From Myxococcota bacterium (GTDB lineage Bacteria > Myxococcota_A > UBA796 > CAJQPC01), in assembly GCA_023150845.1 (NCBI GenBank), contig JAKLKD010000039.1, forward strand, positions 1-39,404: 39,404 bases of DNA, given 5' to 3'. Below the pieces are notes generated by a model. That model was not told the origin of the DNA. It saw nothing but the letters and a program-made list of their open reading frames with translations, and did no database searches. Of the stretch, positions 24,490-30,981 are shown in pieces (the first letter of the stretch is position 1; every line of letters begins with the position of its first letter). A program made the position numbers and the translations under genes.

Positions 24490-25326
24490 TCAGTAGATCT
24501 TCGCGAGCTTAGGCGCGGGCTGCTCGCGATGGAAGGTGTGCCGGGCCTGGGGGAAGGTCCCCTCATGCACCTCGCGGACGTACTGGCGCACGGCCTCGGT
24601 CATCGGGCTCTCCAGCTCGGCGAAGCGCTTGACGAAGCGCGGGTGGAAGGAGCTGTCGAGGCCCAAGAGGTCGTTCACCACGAGCACCTGGCCGTCGCAG
24701 CCCACCCCGGCGCCGATGCCAATGGTGGGGATGTGCAGGGCGGCGGTGACCTCGGCGGCGAGCTCGCCAGGCACCATCTCCAGCACCACGGCGAAGGCCC
24801 CGGCCTCTTGCACGGCCAAGGCGTCGCGCATGAGCTGAGCGGCGGCCTCCTCACCGCGGCCCTGCACCCGGAACCCGCCCAAGGCGTGCACGGACTGGGG
24901 GGTGAGGCCGACGTGGGCCACGACGGGCACCCCGGCGCCGACGATGGCGTCGATGGCCGCGGCCACACGCTCGCCGCCTTCGAGCTTCACCGACTGGGCG
25001 AGGCCCTCCTTCACCAGCCGCCCGGCGCTCTCAAGGGCCTGCTGGGGCGAGACCTGGTACGACATGAAGGGCATGTCGACGGTAAGGTGGGCGGTTCGCA
25101 GGGCGCGGCCGACGCAGCGGCCGTGGTAGACCATGTCGTCTAGGGTGACGCCCAAGGTGTCGGGGAGGCCTTGGAACACCATGCCCAAGGAGTCGCCGAC
25201 GAGCACCATGTCCACCCCGGCGGTGTCCACGATGCGGGCGGTGGTGTAGTCATACGCGGTCACCATCGCGATCTTCTGGTTGTCGGCCTTCATCTGGCGA
25301 AGGTCCAACGCGGTCTTACGGGGCAT
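24490..25326 (-). CDS. panB: Ketopantoate hydroxymethyltransferase
   Basis: Transfers a hydroxymethyl group from methylene-tetrahydrofolate to ketoisovalerate, giving ketopantoate; 278 residues. Conserved blocks are MVTAYDYTTARIVD, the metal-binding VGDSLGMV (D45) and TVDMPFMSY (D84), KLEGG, and the catalytic glutamate of VLEMVPGELA (E183). The ATG at 25326 has GGAG a few bases upstream and overlaps the end of the deoxynucleoside kinase gene by 11 bases. A longer in-frame extension upstream lies inside that gene and is not needed. It is followed directly by panC. Confidence 0.95.
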   Translation of the reverse strand: MPRKTALDLRQMKADNQKIAMVTAYDYTTARIVDTAGVDMVLVGDSLGMVFQGLPDTLGVTLDDMVYHGRCVGRALRTAHLTVDMPFMSYQVSPQQALESAGRLVKEGLAQSVKLEGGERVAAAIDAIVGAGVPVVAHVGLTPQSVHALGGFRVQGRGEEAAAQLMRDALAVQEAGAFAVVLEMVPGELAAEVTAALHIPTIGIGAGVGCDGQVLVVNDLLGLDSSFHPRFVKRFAELESPMTEAVRQYVREVHEGTFPQARHTFHREQPAPKLAKIY

Positions 25327-26056
25327 TCTCTCCGTCCTCAGCAACCTCCGCCGAGACAAAGCTGGCGGCGAGCCGCTCACGCGGCCCGCTGAACAACCCT
25401 GGCTGATCCTCCCGCTCGGCGGGCGCCGATGCAGGGGTAGCGGAGGGGGTTTGACCGCGCAGCCAGCCCCGGATCATCCCGAGGATCACGTCGCGGCCAT
25501 CTTGATCGTCTACGTAGTCGAGCTCGGTGGTGTCGAGGCGGATGACCGGGGCGCGGTCGTACGCGTCGAGGAGCCGATGATAGCGCGCGCGGAGCCCGTC
25601 GAGGTACTCGGCGGTGATGGCCTGCTCGGCGGCGATGCCCCGGCGCTTGATGCGGCGGAGGATCACCTCCGTCGGCGCGTCGAGGAAGAGCACCAGATCA
25701 GGCTTGGGCACGCCGTCCGAGAGCAGGCCCGCGAACCGTTCGTATAGGCGCAGCTCCTCGCCGGACAAGGTCTGCTCGGCGAAGATGCGGTCCTTGTCGA
25801 AGAGGTAGTCGGCGACGACCAGGGGCGCGAAGAGGTCGCCCTGGCGGATGTTGAGCTGCTGGGAGTAGCGCGTCGCCAGGTAAAACATCTGCGCGGGGAA
25901 CGCGAAGCGCTCGGGATCCGCGTAGAAGTTCGCCAAGAAGGGGTTCGCCTCCCAGGGCTCCAGCACGAGCCGGGCGCTCCAGCGCTCGCCAAGAAGTCGG
26001 CAGAGGGTGGTCTTTCCCACCCCGATCAGGCCTTCGATGACGAGGAACTGCGACAT
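25316..26056 (-). CDS. Deoxynucleoside kinase family protein
   Basis: Phosphorylates deoxynucleosides to their monophosphates (nucleotide salvage); 246 residues. The P-loop is EGLIGVGKTT (residues 8-17). The substrate-site glutamate and surroundings are LEPWEANPFLANFY. MFYLATRYSQQL supplies the family Q/R positions, and the lid arginines lie in RRIKRRGIAAE followed by ITAEYLDGLRARYHRLL. The last ~45 residues (TPSATPASAPAEREDQPG...) are a low-complexity tail beyond the normal ~205-residue enzyme. GAGG lies 6 bases before the ATG at 26056. It is the first gene of the operon with panB and panC. The preferred base cannot be read from the sequence. Confidence 0.88.
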   Translation of the reverse strand: MSQFLVIEGLIGVGKTTLCRLLGERWSARLVLEPWEANPFLANFYADPERFAFPAQMFYLATRYSQQLNIRQGDLFAPLVVADYLFDKDRIFAEQTLSGEELRLYERFAGLLSDGVPKPDLVLFLDAPTEVILRRIKRRGIAAEQAITAEYLDGLRARYHRLLDAYDRAPVIRLDTTELDYVDDQDGRDVILGMIRGWLRGQTPSATPASAPAEREDQPGLFSGPRERLAASFVSAEVAEDGENAP

Positions 26057-26251
26057 CCGGTCCTCTGGCGCCCCTCTCGGGCGGACGCCGCGGCCTGGGC
26101 CCACAGCGAGAGAAGGGAGACCGCCCCTCTATCCCAAGGTCGGCCGCCCGTCCGGACGGCGCGCGGGCCTCAATCCGGAACCGAGACCAGACCCTGTCAG
26201 CCCGCCGATCGGCAGATCCGCGCTGGTGAGGTCGTGAGGCCCGTCCGGGCC

Positions 26252-26267
26252 TTGGCACGGAGCTTGC
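26252..26267 (+). promoter_or_regulatory. Sigma-54 (-24/-12) promoter of the SSB-like gene
   Basis: TTGGCACG (26252-26259), four bases, then TTGC (26264-26267) matches the RpoN consensus at every key position, with the invariant GG and GC 10 bases apart. Transcription would start near 26279, leaving an 18-base leader that contains the AGGAG ribosome-binding site. Upstream, the palindrome CCGTCCGGACGG (about 26148-26159) and the inverted repeat GGCCCG-TC-CGGGCC (about 26238-26251) could be protein-binding sites. Sigma-54 promoters need an enhancer-binding activator; none is encoded next to this gene. Confidence 0.75.
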
Positions 26268-26296
26268 GTACTGGCGCCCCTACCCAGGAGCCCATC

Positions 26297-26683
26297 GTGA
26301 AAACTCAGAATCAGGTCATGCTCGTCGGATATGTTGGTCGCCCGCCCAAGATCACCCAGACCGCCCAAGGGGAAGAGGTGGCGAGCTTCTCCGTGGCCAC
26401 CCACCGCAGCGTGCGCGACGGCGACGGCTTCAAGGACGTGCCCGAGTGGCACCCCGTCGTGGCCTTCCCGCCGCAGACGAAGATCGTCGCCCAGCTCCTC
26501 GGCAAAGGGGACGCCGTGGTGATCGTCGGGGATCTCCGCCAAGAGCGCTGGCGTGACGCCGACGGCGCCCCCCGCGCGGCGTCGAAGGTCGTGGTGCGGA
26601 GCCTCAGCGTGCTGAGCCAGCGCCGCGACAACCTCAGCCGTCACCCCGCCGAGCCCGAGCTCCCCGCCGAGCCCGCCGCCTGA
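26297..26683 (+). CDS. ssb: Single-stranded DNA-binding protein, short form without the acidic C-terminal tip
   Basis: A 128-residue OB-fold protein of the SSB family. MLVGYVGRPPKI, GEEVASFSVATHRSV, EWHPVVAF and LLGKGDAVVIVGDLRQERWRD (read as two adjoining strands) match the canonical pattern. It ends ELPAEPAA and lacks the DDDIPF-type acidic tip that recruits partner proteins in housekeeping SSBs. It also lacks the long Gly/Gln linker. The GTG at 26297 has AGGAG 6 bases upstream and fits the sigma-54 transcript start. The last 43 bases overlap the end of the opposing membrane-protein gene. It may be an accessory or conditional SSB; the housekeeping ssb would lie elsewhere. Confidence 0.85.
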   Translation: MKTQNQVMLVGYVGRPPKITQTAQGEEVASFSVATHRSVRDGDGFKDVPEWHPVVAFPPQTKIVAQLLGKGDAVVIVGDLRQERWRDADGAPRAASKVVVRSLSVLSQRRDNLSRHPAEPELPAEPAA

Positions 26684-27165
26684 TCCACCTCCGCCCGGGG
26701 CCGACGCCAGGCCCAGCACCCGAGCGCGATGGGCAGCAAGATCGGCGCGTAAGGCACCGTGGCCTCGCTGCCGATCCAGCCCAGCTCAAAGTCCCAGTCC
26801 GTGAAGGGGAACAAGAGCATGTAGCCCTTGCCGACGTGGCGCTGGGTGAGGTCCAAGGCGAGGTGCAGGCAGCAGCCGCCGAGCAGGTTCATCCACACCA
26901 CCGCCCGCTGGCGCTCCTCAAAGAAGAGCGCCAAGGCCAAGGTCACCGGCAAGAAGCCCACGGGGAGGTGTAAGGCGGCGATGCCCTCCACCAGCCGATC
27001 CGGGGCGCTCACCCCGTGGCGGTGGAGGGACTGCAGCGCCGAGACCGGCGCCCGGCCCACGAGGTCGGGCAAGACCACGCCCAAGGCGAAGCTCGTGAGG
27101 TGGGGGCGCCGGGTGGCGGCCTTCCAGAGGAGCGCCGTGGCGAGGTGGGTCACGAGGTCAGCCAC
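26641..27165 (-). CDS. Membrane protein of the metal-dependent hydrolase (YdjM-like) type
   Basis: A 174-residue inner-membrane protein resembling the LexA-regulated YdjM/PF04307 group. It starts ADLVTHLATALL, with an early histidine. GVVLPDLVGR, ALHLPVGFLPVTLALALFF and GCCLHLALDLTQRHVGKGY then give the usual spacing of His and Asp residues between hydrophobic segments. The end has a Ser/Gly/Ala-rich tail. The start is a GTG at 27165 with GGAGG 10 bases upstream, overlapping the upstream gene by 8 bases. The 3' end overlaps ssb convergently. Function within this family is poorly established; the assignment is tentative. Confidence 0.62.
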   Translation of the reverse strand: MADLVTHLATALLWKAATRRPHLTSFALGVVLPDLVGRAPVSALQSLHRHGVSAPDRLVEGIAALHLPVGFLPVTLALALFFEERQRAVVWMNLLGGCCLHLALDLTQRHVGKGYMLLFPFTDWDFELGWIGSEATVPYAPILLPIALGCWAWRRPRAEVDQAAGSAGSSGSAG

Positions 27166-27622
27166 GCTCGACGAGCCTCCCGCCGCGAAGCCGCAGGCCC
27201 AGGGCCATGACGAGCCCAGTGAGGCCGAGGCCGACCAGACCCAGGCTACGCTTGAGGCCACGCCAGGGGTGGCGCTCGACGCTCAAGAGGCCGAGGCCCC
27301 CGGGCTGCACGGCGGCGATGACGCTGATCGTCTCCCCGGGACGGAGGTCCGGCACGACGCCGTCGATGCGCAGGGCGTTCGTCTGCTTGAGCACGACGAA
27401 GCCCGTCGCATCGACGCTCACCACCTCGACGAGGGCCAAGAACGCCTTACGACCGGGGCAGCGGCCCGGGTTCGCCGCGCAGTCCACGAGCTCGGCCTCC
27501 CGCCGCGACACCCGCTCGCCGTGGGCGAAGACGAGGGCCCCGGCGAAGAGGACGCAGCCGAGCCAGACCCAGCCTCGCCGACCGTCCGTGAGGAGCCCGG
27601 CGACCGCCGACGACGCGCTCAC
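27158..27622 (-). CDS. Two-helix membrane protein with a small extracytoplasmic domain, unknown function
   Basis: A 154-residue protein that I do not recognise. A first hydrophobic helix at about 17-33 (GWVWLGCVLFAGALVFA) and a second at about 127-143 (LGLVGLGLTGLVMALGL) enclose about 90 residues. These include two cysteines (VDCAANPGRCPG) and a beta-rich stretch (VVSVDATGFVVLKQTNALRIDG; GETISVIAAVQPGG) that could be an OB-like fold. The GTG start overlaps the flavoprotein stop (GTGA at 27619-27622). It is the middle gene of a three-gene overlapping operon. Confidence 0.62.
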   Translation of the reverse strand: MSASSAVAGLLTDGRRGWVWLGCVLFAGALVFAHGERVSRREAELVDCAANPGRCPGRKAFLALVEVVSVDATGFVVLKQTNALRIDGVVPDLRPGETISVIAAVQPGGLGLLSVERHPWRGLKRSLGLVGLGLTGLVMALGLRLRGGRLVERG

Positions 27623-28914
27623 GGAGAGACCGGCCCGAGGACCCGTTCAATGAAGGGGTTCACGAGCACCCCCGCCGGGTCGAAGCGGCGACGGAGCGCC
27701 TGGAACTCCGCCCAGCGGGGGTAGAGCGTCGCCAGCTCGCTGTGCTCATGGTCAAAGAGTTTGCCCCAGTGGGGGCGGGCGGCGTGCTCCCGGCCTAGGC
27801 GCAGCATCGCCGGGATGTACTTGGCCGCCGTGGCCGGGTTCGCCGCGTAGCCGCCGAGGTAAGCGCTGGCGCGGCCATAGCAGGGGGAGAGCGCGGCGTC
27901 GTCTGGGGCCACGAATCGCAGCTCTTGGATGAAGTCCGGGACGTAGTCCGCGCGGTCGAGGAGCGCCCACCACTCCTTGAGCGCGTCGTGGGTGGCCTCG
28001 CGGGGGATGGCCAGCTCGACCTCGTGGTGCCGGGCGGGCACGGGCATCGAGAGCACCCGGCGCAGGTCCTCCACCCGGTCGCGGTCACCGAAGCTCGTGG
28101 CCTGGGCGAAGCGGTGAATCCACGGCACCAGCGCGGGGATCAAACGACCGATGGCCAAGAGCAAGGTGAAGATCGGCTGCTGAATGCCAACCCGGTCGAG
28201 GTGCAGCGTGAGGGCGTTGGGGCCCGTGTCCGGCGCGTCGGTGAGGTCGGCGGTGTAGACCTGCGCGCGGCCCACCTTGGGCAGCCACCAGACCTTGACG
28301 TGGCGGTGCGTGGCCACAAGCTCGTCCAGGCGCTCCCGGACCGCGTCAAAGGGCAGGTTGAACAGGCGCTCTTGGAGTCGCTGCCGGGGCAAGGTGCGTA
28401 GGGTCAGCTCCGTGACGACGCCCAAGGCGCCGAGGTGCACCCGCGCGTCCTTGAGCTGGGGGTCGTCGGGACCCAAGGTGACGAGCTCCCCGGCGCCGGT
28501 CACCAATCGCAGCTCGACCACCCCGGCGGAGAGGATCGGCAGCGTCGCCCCGCTCCCGTGGGTGCCCGTGGCCGTGGCGCCCGCGACGGTCTGGGCGGTG
28601 ACGCTGCCGAGGTTCGGCAACATGCGGCCCTCGGCCTCCAAGGCGTCGCAGAGCGTGGCGAGGGTCACGTTTCCGGTCACCCGGACGAGGTCCCCCTCGA
28701 CCTTCACGCCGCGGGGCATCTTGTGGAACATCAGCCAGCGGTCGTGGGGCGCGGCGACCCCGGACCAGGAGTGGCCGCTGCCGGGGAGCTTCACCCGGCG
28801 CCCCTCCGCGGCGGCGTGAGAGAGCATGGTGGCCAGCTCTTCAGGGTCCCGGGGGCAGAGCAGCTCACCCGGTGTAGCGGAGATGGTGCGCGCCCAGTTC
28901 GACCAGCGTGGCAT
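27619..28914 (-). CDS. FAD-linked oxidase, sugar-1,4-lactone oxidase/alditol oxidase type
   Basis: A 431-residue flavoprotein of the VAO/PCMH superfamily. The N-terminal FAD domain has WSNWARTISATP, PGSGHSWSG (its histidine is the likely covalent FAD site) and TATGTHGSG. The C-terminal substrate domain ends with the D-arabinono-lactone-oxidase signature HWGKLFDHEHSELATLYPRW, then FDPAGVLVNPF. Family members oxidise aldonolactones or alditols with oxygen or an electron carrier. The start is the ATG at 28914; the frame is open to 28995 but overlaps the tRNA promoter region. It leads an operon with two membrane proteins, which may suggest a membrane-associated electron route, though this is speculative. 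Confidence 0.88.
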   Translation of the reverse strand: MPRWSNWARTISATPGELLCPRDPEELATMLSHAAAEGRRVKLPGSGHSWSGVAAPHDRWLMFHKMPRGVKVEGDLVRVTGNVTLATLCDALEAEGRMLPNLGSVTAQTVAGATATGTHGSGATLPILSAGVVELRLVTGAGELVTLGPDDPQLKDARVHLGALGVVTELTLRTLPRQRLQERLFNLPFDAVRERLDELVATHRHVKVWWLPKVGRAQVYTADLTDAPDTGPNALTLHLDRVGIQQPIFTLLLAIGRLIPALVPWIHRFAQATSFGDRDRVEDLRRVLSMPVPARHHEVELAIPREATHDALKEWWALLDRADYVPDFIQELRFVAPDDAALSPCYGRASAYLGGYAANPATAAKYIPAMLRLGREHAARPHWGKLFDHEHSELATLYPRWAEFQALRRRFDPAGVLVNPFIERVLGPVSP

Positions 28915-28964
28915 CGCCCAAGCATACCCCGGATCCTCAGCCCCCGGATCTTGCGCGAGCCCCC

Positions 28965-28993
28965 TTGTCAGCTCCTCCCCGACCGGATAGAGC
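28965..28993 (+). promoter_or_regulatory. Candidate promoter of the tRNA-Val gene
   Basis: TTGTCA (28965-28970), a 17-base spacer and TAGAGC (28988-28993) give a -35/-10 pair whose start point would fall near 29000, just before the tRNA. The -35 matches the sigma-70 consensus in five of six bases; the -10 is weak. Confidence 0.4.
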
Positions 28994-29002
28994 ATACCCG
29001 TT

Positions 29003-29077
29003 GGGCGATTAACTCAGCGGGAGAGTGTTACTTTCACACGGTAGAAGTCACTGGTTCAAATCCAGTATCGCCCACCA
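29003..29077 (+). tRNA. tRNA-Val (anticodon CAC), CCA encoded
   Basis: A complete 75-base cloverleaf including CCA. The acceptor GGGCGAT pairs with ATCGCCC, followed by discriminator A and CCA. The D-arm is ACTC/GAGT. The anticodon stem TTACT/GGTAG encloses the loop TTCACAC with anticodon CAC, reading GUG. The T-arm is ACTGG-TTCAAAT-CCAGT. The anticodon stem contains two G-T pairs. A promoter-like element lies upstream and an intrinsic terminator directly downstream, so it looks like a single-gene transcript. Confidence 0.95.
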
Positions 29078-29079
29078 TC

Positions 29080-29113
29080 AAACCCCTCGCCGGTTCGCCG
29101 TCGAGGGGTTTTT
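29080..29113 (+). terminator. Rho-independent terminator after tRNA-Val
   Basis: AAACCCCTCG (29080-29089) pairs with CGAGGGGTTT (29102-29111) around a 12-base loop. The transcript then runs into a T-run that extends to 29113. It begins three bases after the tRNA. The complementary A-run also allows it to work for the opposing gene that ends at 29133. Confidence 0.85.
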
Positions 29114-29132
29114 CGCGTCTGGGGCCGGAGCC

Positions 29133-30008
29133 TCACGCCTTGAGCGCCGCCGCCAGGGTCGCCCGGATCGGGGTCGCCGGTGCGCCGCTGAGCGCCTGCA
29201 CCGCGTCGCTCACCTCCCCCAGCTCGCCCCGGGCCGCGCCTACCTCAAAGGAGGCGAAGAGCTTGGCGAAGACCTCGGGCATGCCCGCCGCGACGAGCCC
29301 CTGCACGAAGCCGTCCACCGGCACGGAGAGGTGGGTCACCGGGCGGCCGCTCAGCTCGCTCAGCAGCGCCGCGAGCTGGTCACCGGTCAGGGCCTCGGGG
29401 CCACTGATCTCCAGGACACGCTGGCCGTCGAAGTCCGACGCCAAGGCCGCCGCGGCCGCACGGGCGCAGTCCGAGCGCGTGACATAGGCGATGGCGCCGT
29501 CCCCGCGGGCGGTGACGAGCTTGCCCGAGGACACGGCGTGCCCCACGGAGCCCAAGAGCACCTCGGCGTAGAGGTTGTTGCGCAGCACGGTGTAGCCAAG
29601 CCCCGAGCCCACGAGCGCCTGCTCGGTGCGCACATGGTCGAGGCCGATGGGGATGGCCGTGTCTTCAGCGGCCTTCGCTAGGGAGGTGTAGAGCACATGC
29701 TTCACCCCGGCGGCCTTGGCGGCCTGAATCGCCCGGAGCTGCTGCTCCGCGCGCCGACCGGGGCGGTCCAAGGCGTCGGTGGAGATGATCAGCGCCCGAT
29801 CGACGCCCTCAAAGGCCGCCTGCAGCGTGGCCTCGTCGTCGTCGAAGTCCACCCGGCGCGCCGTCACGCCCTCAAGCCCCGCGAGCTTGTTCGGGTCGCG
29901 GCTGCCCGCGATGAGCTCGTCGTCACCGCCGAGGGCGACGAGGCGCCGCAGGACCTCCGCGCCAAGCTGTCCAGAAGCACCAGTCACCAGGAGCGTACGC
30001 TTCGCCAT
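29133..30008 (-). CDS. NAD(P)H-binding oxidoreductase, NmrA/QOR2 (QorB-like) type
   Basis: An atypical short-chain-dehydrogenase-like protein of 291 residues. The Rossmann motif TGASGQLGAEVLRRL (residues 8-22) is followed by GSRDPNKL and by VKHVLYTSL in the position of the catalytic strand. LGYTVLRNNLYAEVL is typical of QOR2 quinone oxidoreductases and NmrA-like sensors. It lacks the YxxxK pair of classical SDRs. AGGAGG lies 6 bases before the ATG at 30008. The divergent LysR gene 106 bases away probably regulates it, an arrangement common for LysR with NAD(P)H-quinone reductases. Confidence 0.85.
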   Translation of the reverse strand: MAKRTLLVTGASGQLGAEVLRRLVALGGDDELIAGSRDPNKLAGLEGVTARRVDFDDDEATLQAAFEGVDRALIISTDALDRPGRRAEQQLRAIQAAKAAGVKHVLYTSLAKAAEDTAIPIGLDHVRTEQALVGSGLGYTVLRNNLYAEVLLGSVGHAVSSGKLVTARGDGAIAYVTRSDCARAAAAALASDFDGQRVLEISGPEALTGDQLAALLSELSGRPVTHLSVPVDGFVQGLVAAGMPEVFAKLFASFEVGAARGELGEVSDAVQALSGAPATPIRATLAAALKA

Positions 30009-30056
30009 TGAACACCTCCTGCTGAGGTTCACCCTCAGCGCCTCCATGATGTAGGT

Positions 30057-30076
30057 TTGTCATGCCCATGCGACAA
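30057..30076. promoter_or_regulatory. Inverted-repeat operator candidate between the oxidoreductase and LysR genes
   Basis: TTGTC (30057-30061) and GACAA (30072-30076) form a perfect inverted repeat with a 10-base spacer, which fits the LysR T-N11-A box. It lies in the 106-base gap between the divergent genes. On the minus strand the right arm doubles as a -35-like TTGTCG, followed 17 bases later by TACATC, so binding could control the oxidoreductase promoter. Confidence 0.5.
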
Positions 30077-30114
30077 TCCCGTCGTTTGGCACAATCTGGT
30101 CACCTGGAGCAACA

Positions 30115-30978
30115 ATGCGCTGGGATCTCTTGGCGGTCTTCACCGCCGTCGCCGAGACCGAGAGCTTCAGCCGCGCCGCCGAGCGCCTCGGCCTGCCCCG
30201 CTCGACGGTGAGCCGCCAGGTCTTGGCCCTGGAGGAGGAGCTGGGCGCGCGGCTGCTCCACCGCACCACCCGCCGCGTCACCCTCACCCCGGCCGGGCGG
30301 CGGCTCTTGGAGCAGGTCGGCCCCCACGTCAGCGCCTTGGGCAAGGTCGCCCCGGGGGATCTCGACGAGGGCCCGGCGGGCACCCTGCGCATCACGACCA
30401 CCCCGGACCTCGGCAGCGCGCTCTTGTCCGAGGTGGTCGCGCGCTACACCATCCTGCACCCCGGGGTGAAGGTCGAGGCGCGGCTGACCTTACGGCTCGT
30501 CGATCTGGTCGGCGAAGGCTTTGACCTCGCGCTCCGGGCCGGGGCCACCAGCCTGCCCGACTCCCCTCACCTCAGCGCCAGCCGGATCGGCACCCTGCAG
30601 CTCGGCCTCTTCGCCTCGCCGCGTTACCTCGCCCGGGCCGGGACGCCCAAGACCATCGAGGAGCTCGGGAGCCACGACCTCGTGAGCTTCTCCGAGGCCG
30701 TCACCGTCGAGGGCCTGCCGCCGCCGCGGGTGCTGTGTGATGACACGGCCTTCGTGCGGGGGGTGCTCCGCGCCGGGGGCGGCCTGGGCCCGCTGCCGAC
30801 CTTCTTCGCCGACCAAGACCTCGCCACGGGGGCCCTGGTGCGGGTGCTCCCCGATTGGACGGTGTGGACAGGCAAGGTCTGGCTCGTCACCCCCCACGCC
30901 GCGCACCCGCCGCGCCGGGTCGTCGTCTTCAAGGAGCTGCTTCAAGAAATGTTGCATCGCAGCAATGCCCTGCGGTGA
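30115..30978 (+). CDS. LysR family transcriptional regulator
   Basis: A 287-residue LysR-type DNA-binding regulator. The N-terminal winged helix covers residues 1-60 (FTAVAETESFSRAAERLGL, then RSTVSRQVLALEEELGARLL and HRTTRRVTLTPAG). The two-lobed substrate-binding domain starts near residue 90 (GTLRITTTPDLGSALL) and contains DLALRAGATSLPDSPHL, as in the CrgA/AaeR-like group. ATG at 30115. It is divergent from the QorB-like gene and probably controls both that gene and itself. The stop lies 3 bases from the opposing GH31 stop. Confidence 0.93.
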   Translation: MRWDLLAVFTAVAETESFSRAAERLGLPRSTVSRQVLALEEELGARLLHRTTRRVTLTPAGRRLLEQVGPHVSALGKVAPGDLDEGPAGTLRITTTPDLGSALLSEVVARYTILHPGVKVEARLTLRLVDLVGEGFDLALRAGATSLPDSPHLSASRIGTLQLGLFASPRYLARAGTPKTIEELGSHDLVSFSEAVTVEGLPPPRVLCDDTAFVRGVLRAGGGLGPLPTFFADQDLATGALVRVLPDWTVWTGKVWLVTPHAAHPPRRVVVFKELLQEMLHRSNALR

Positions 30979-30981
30979 GGC

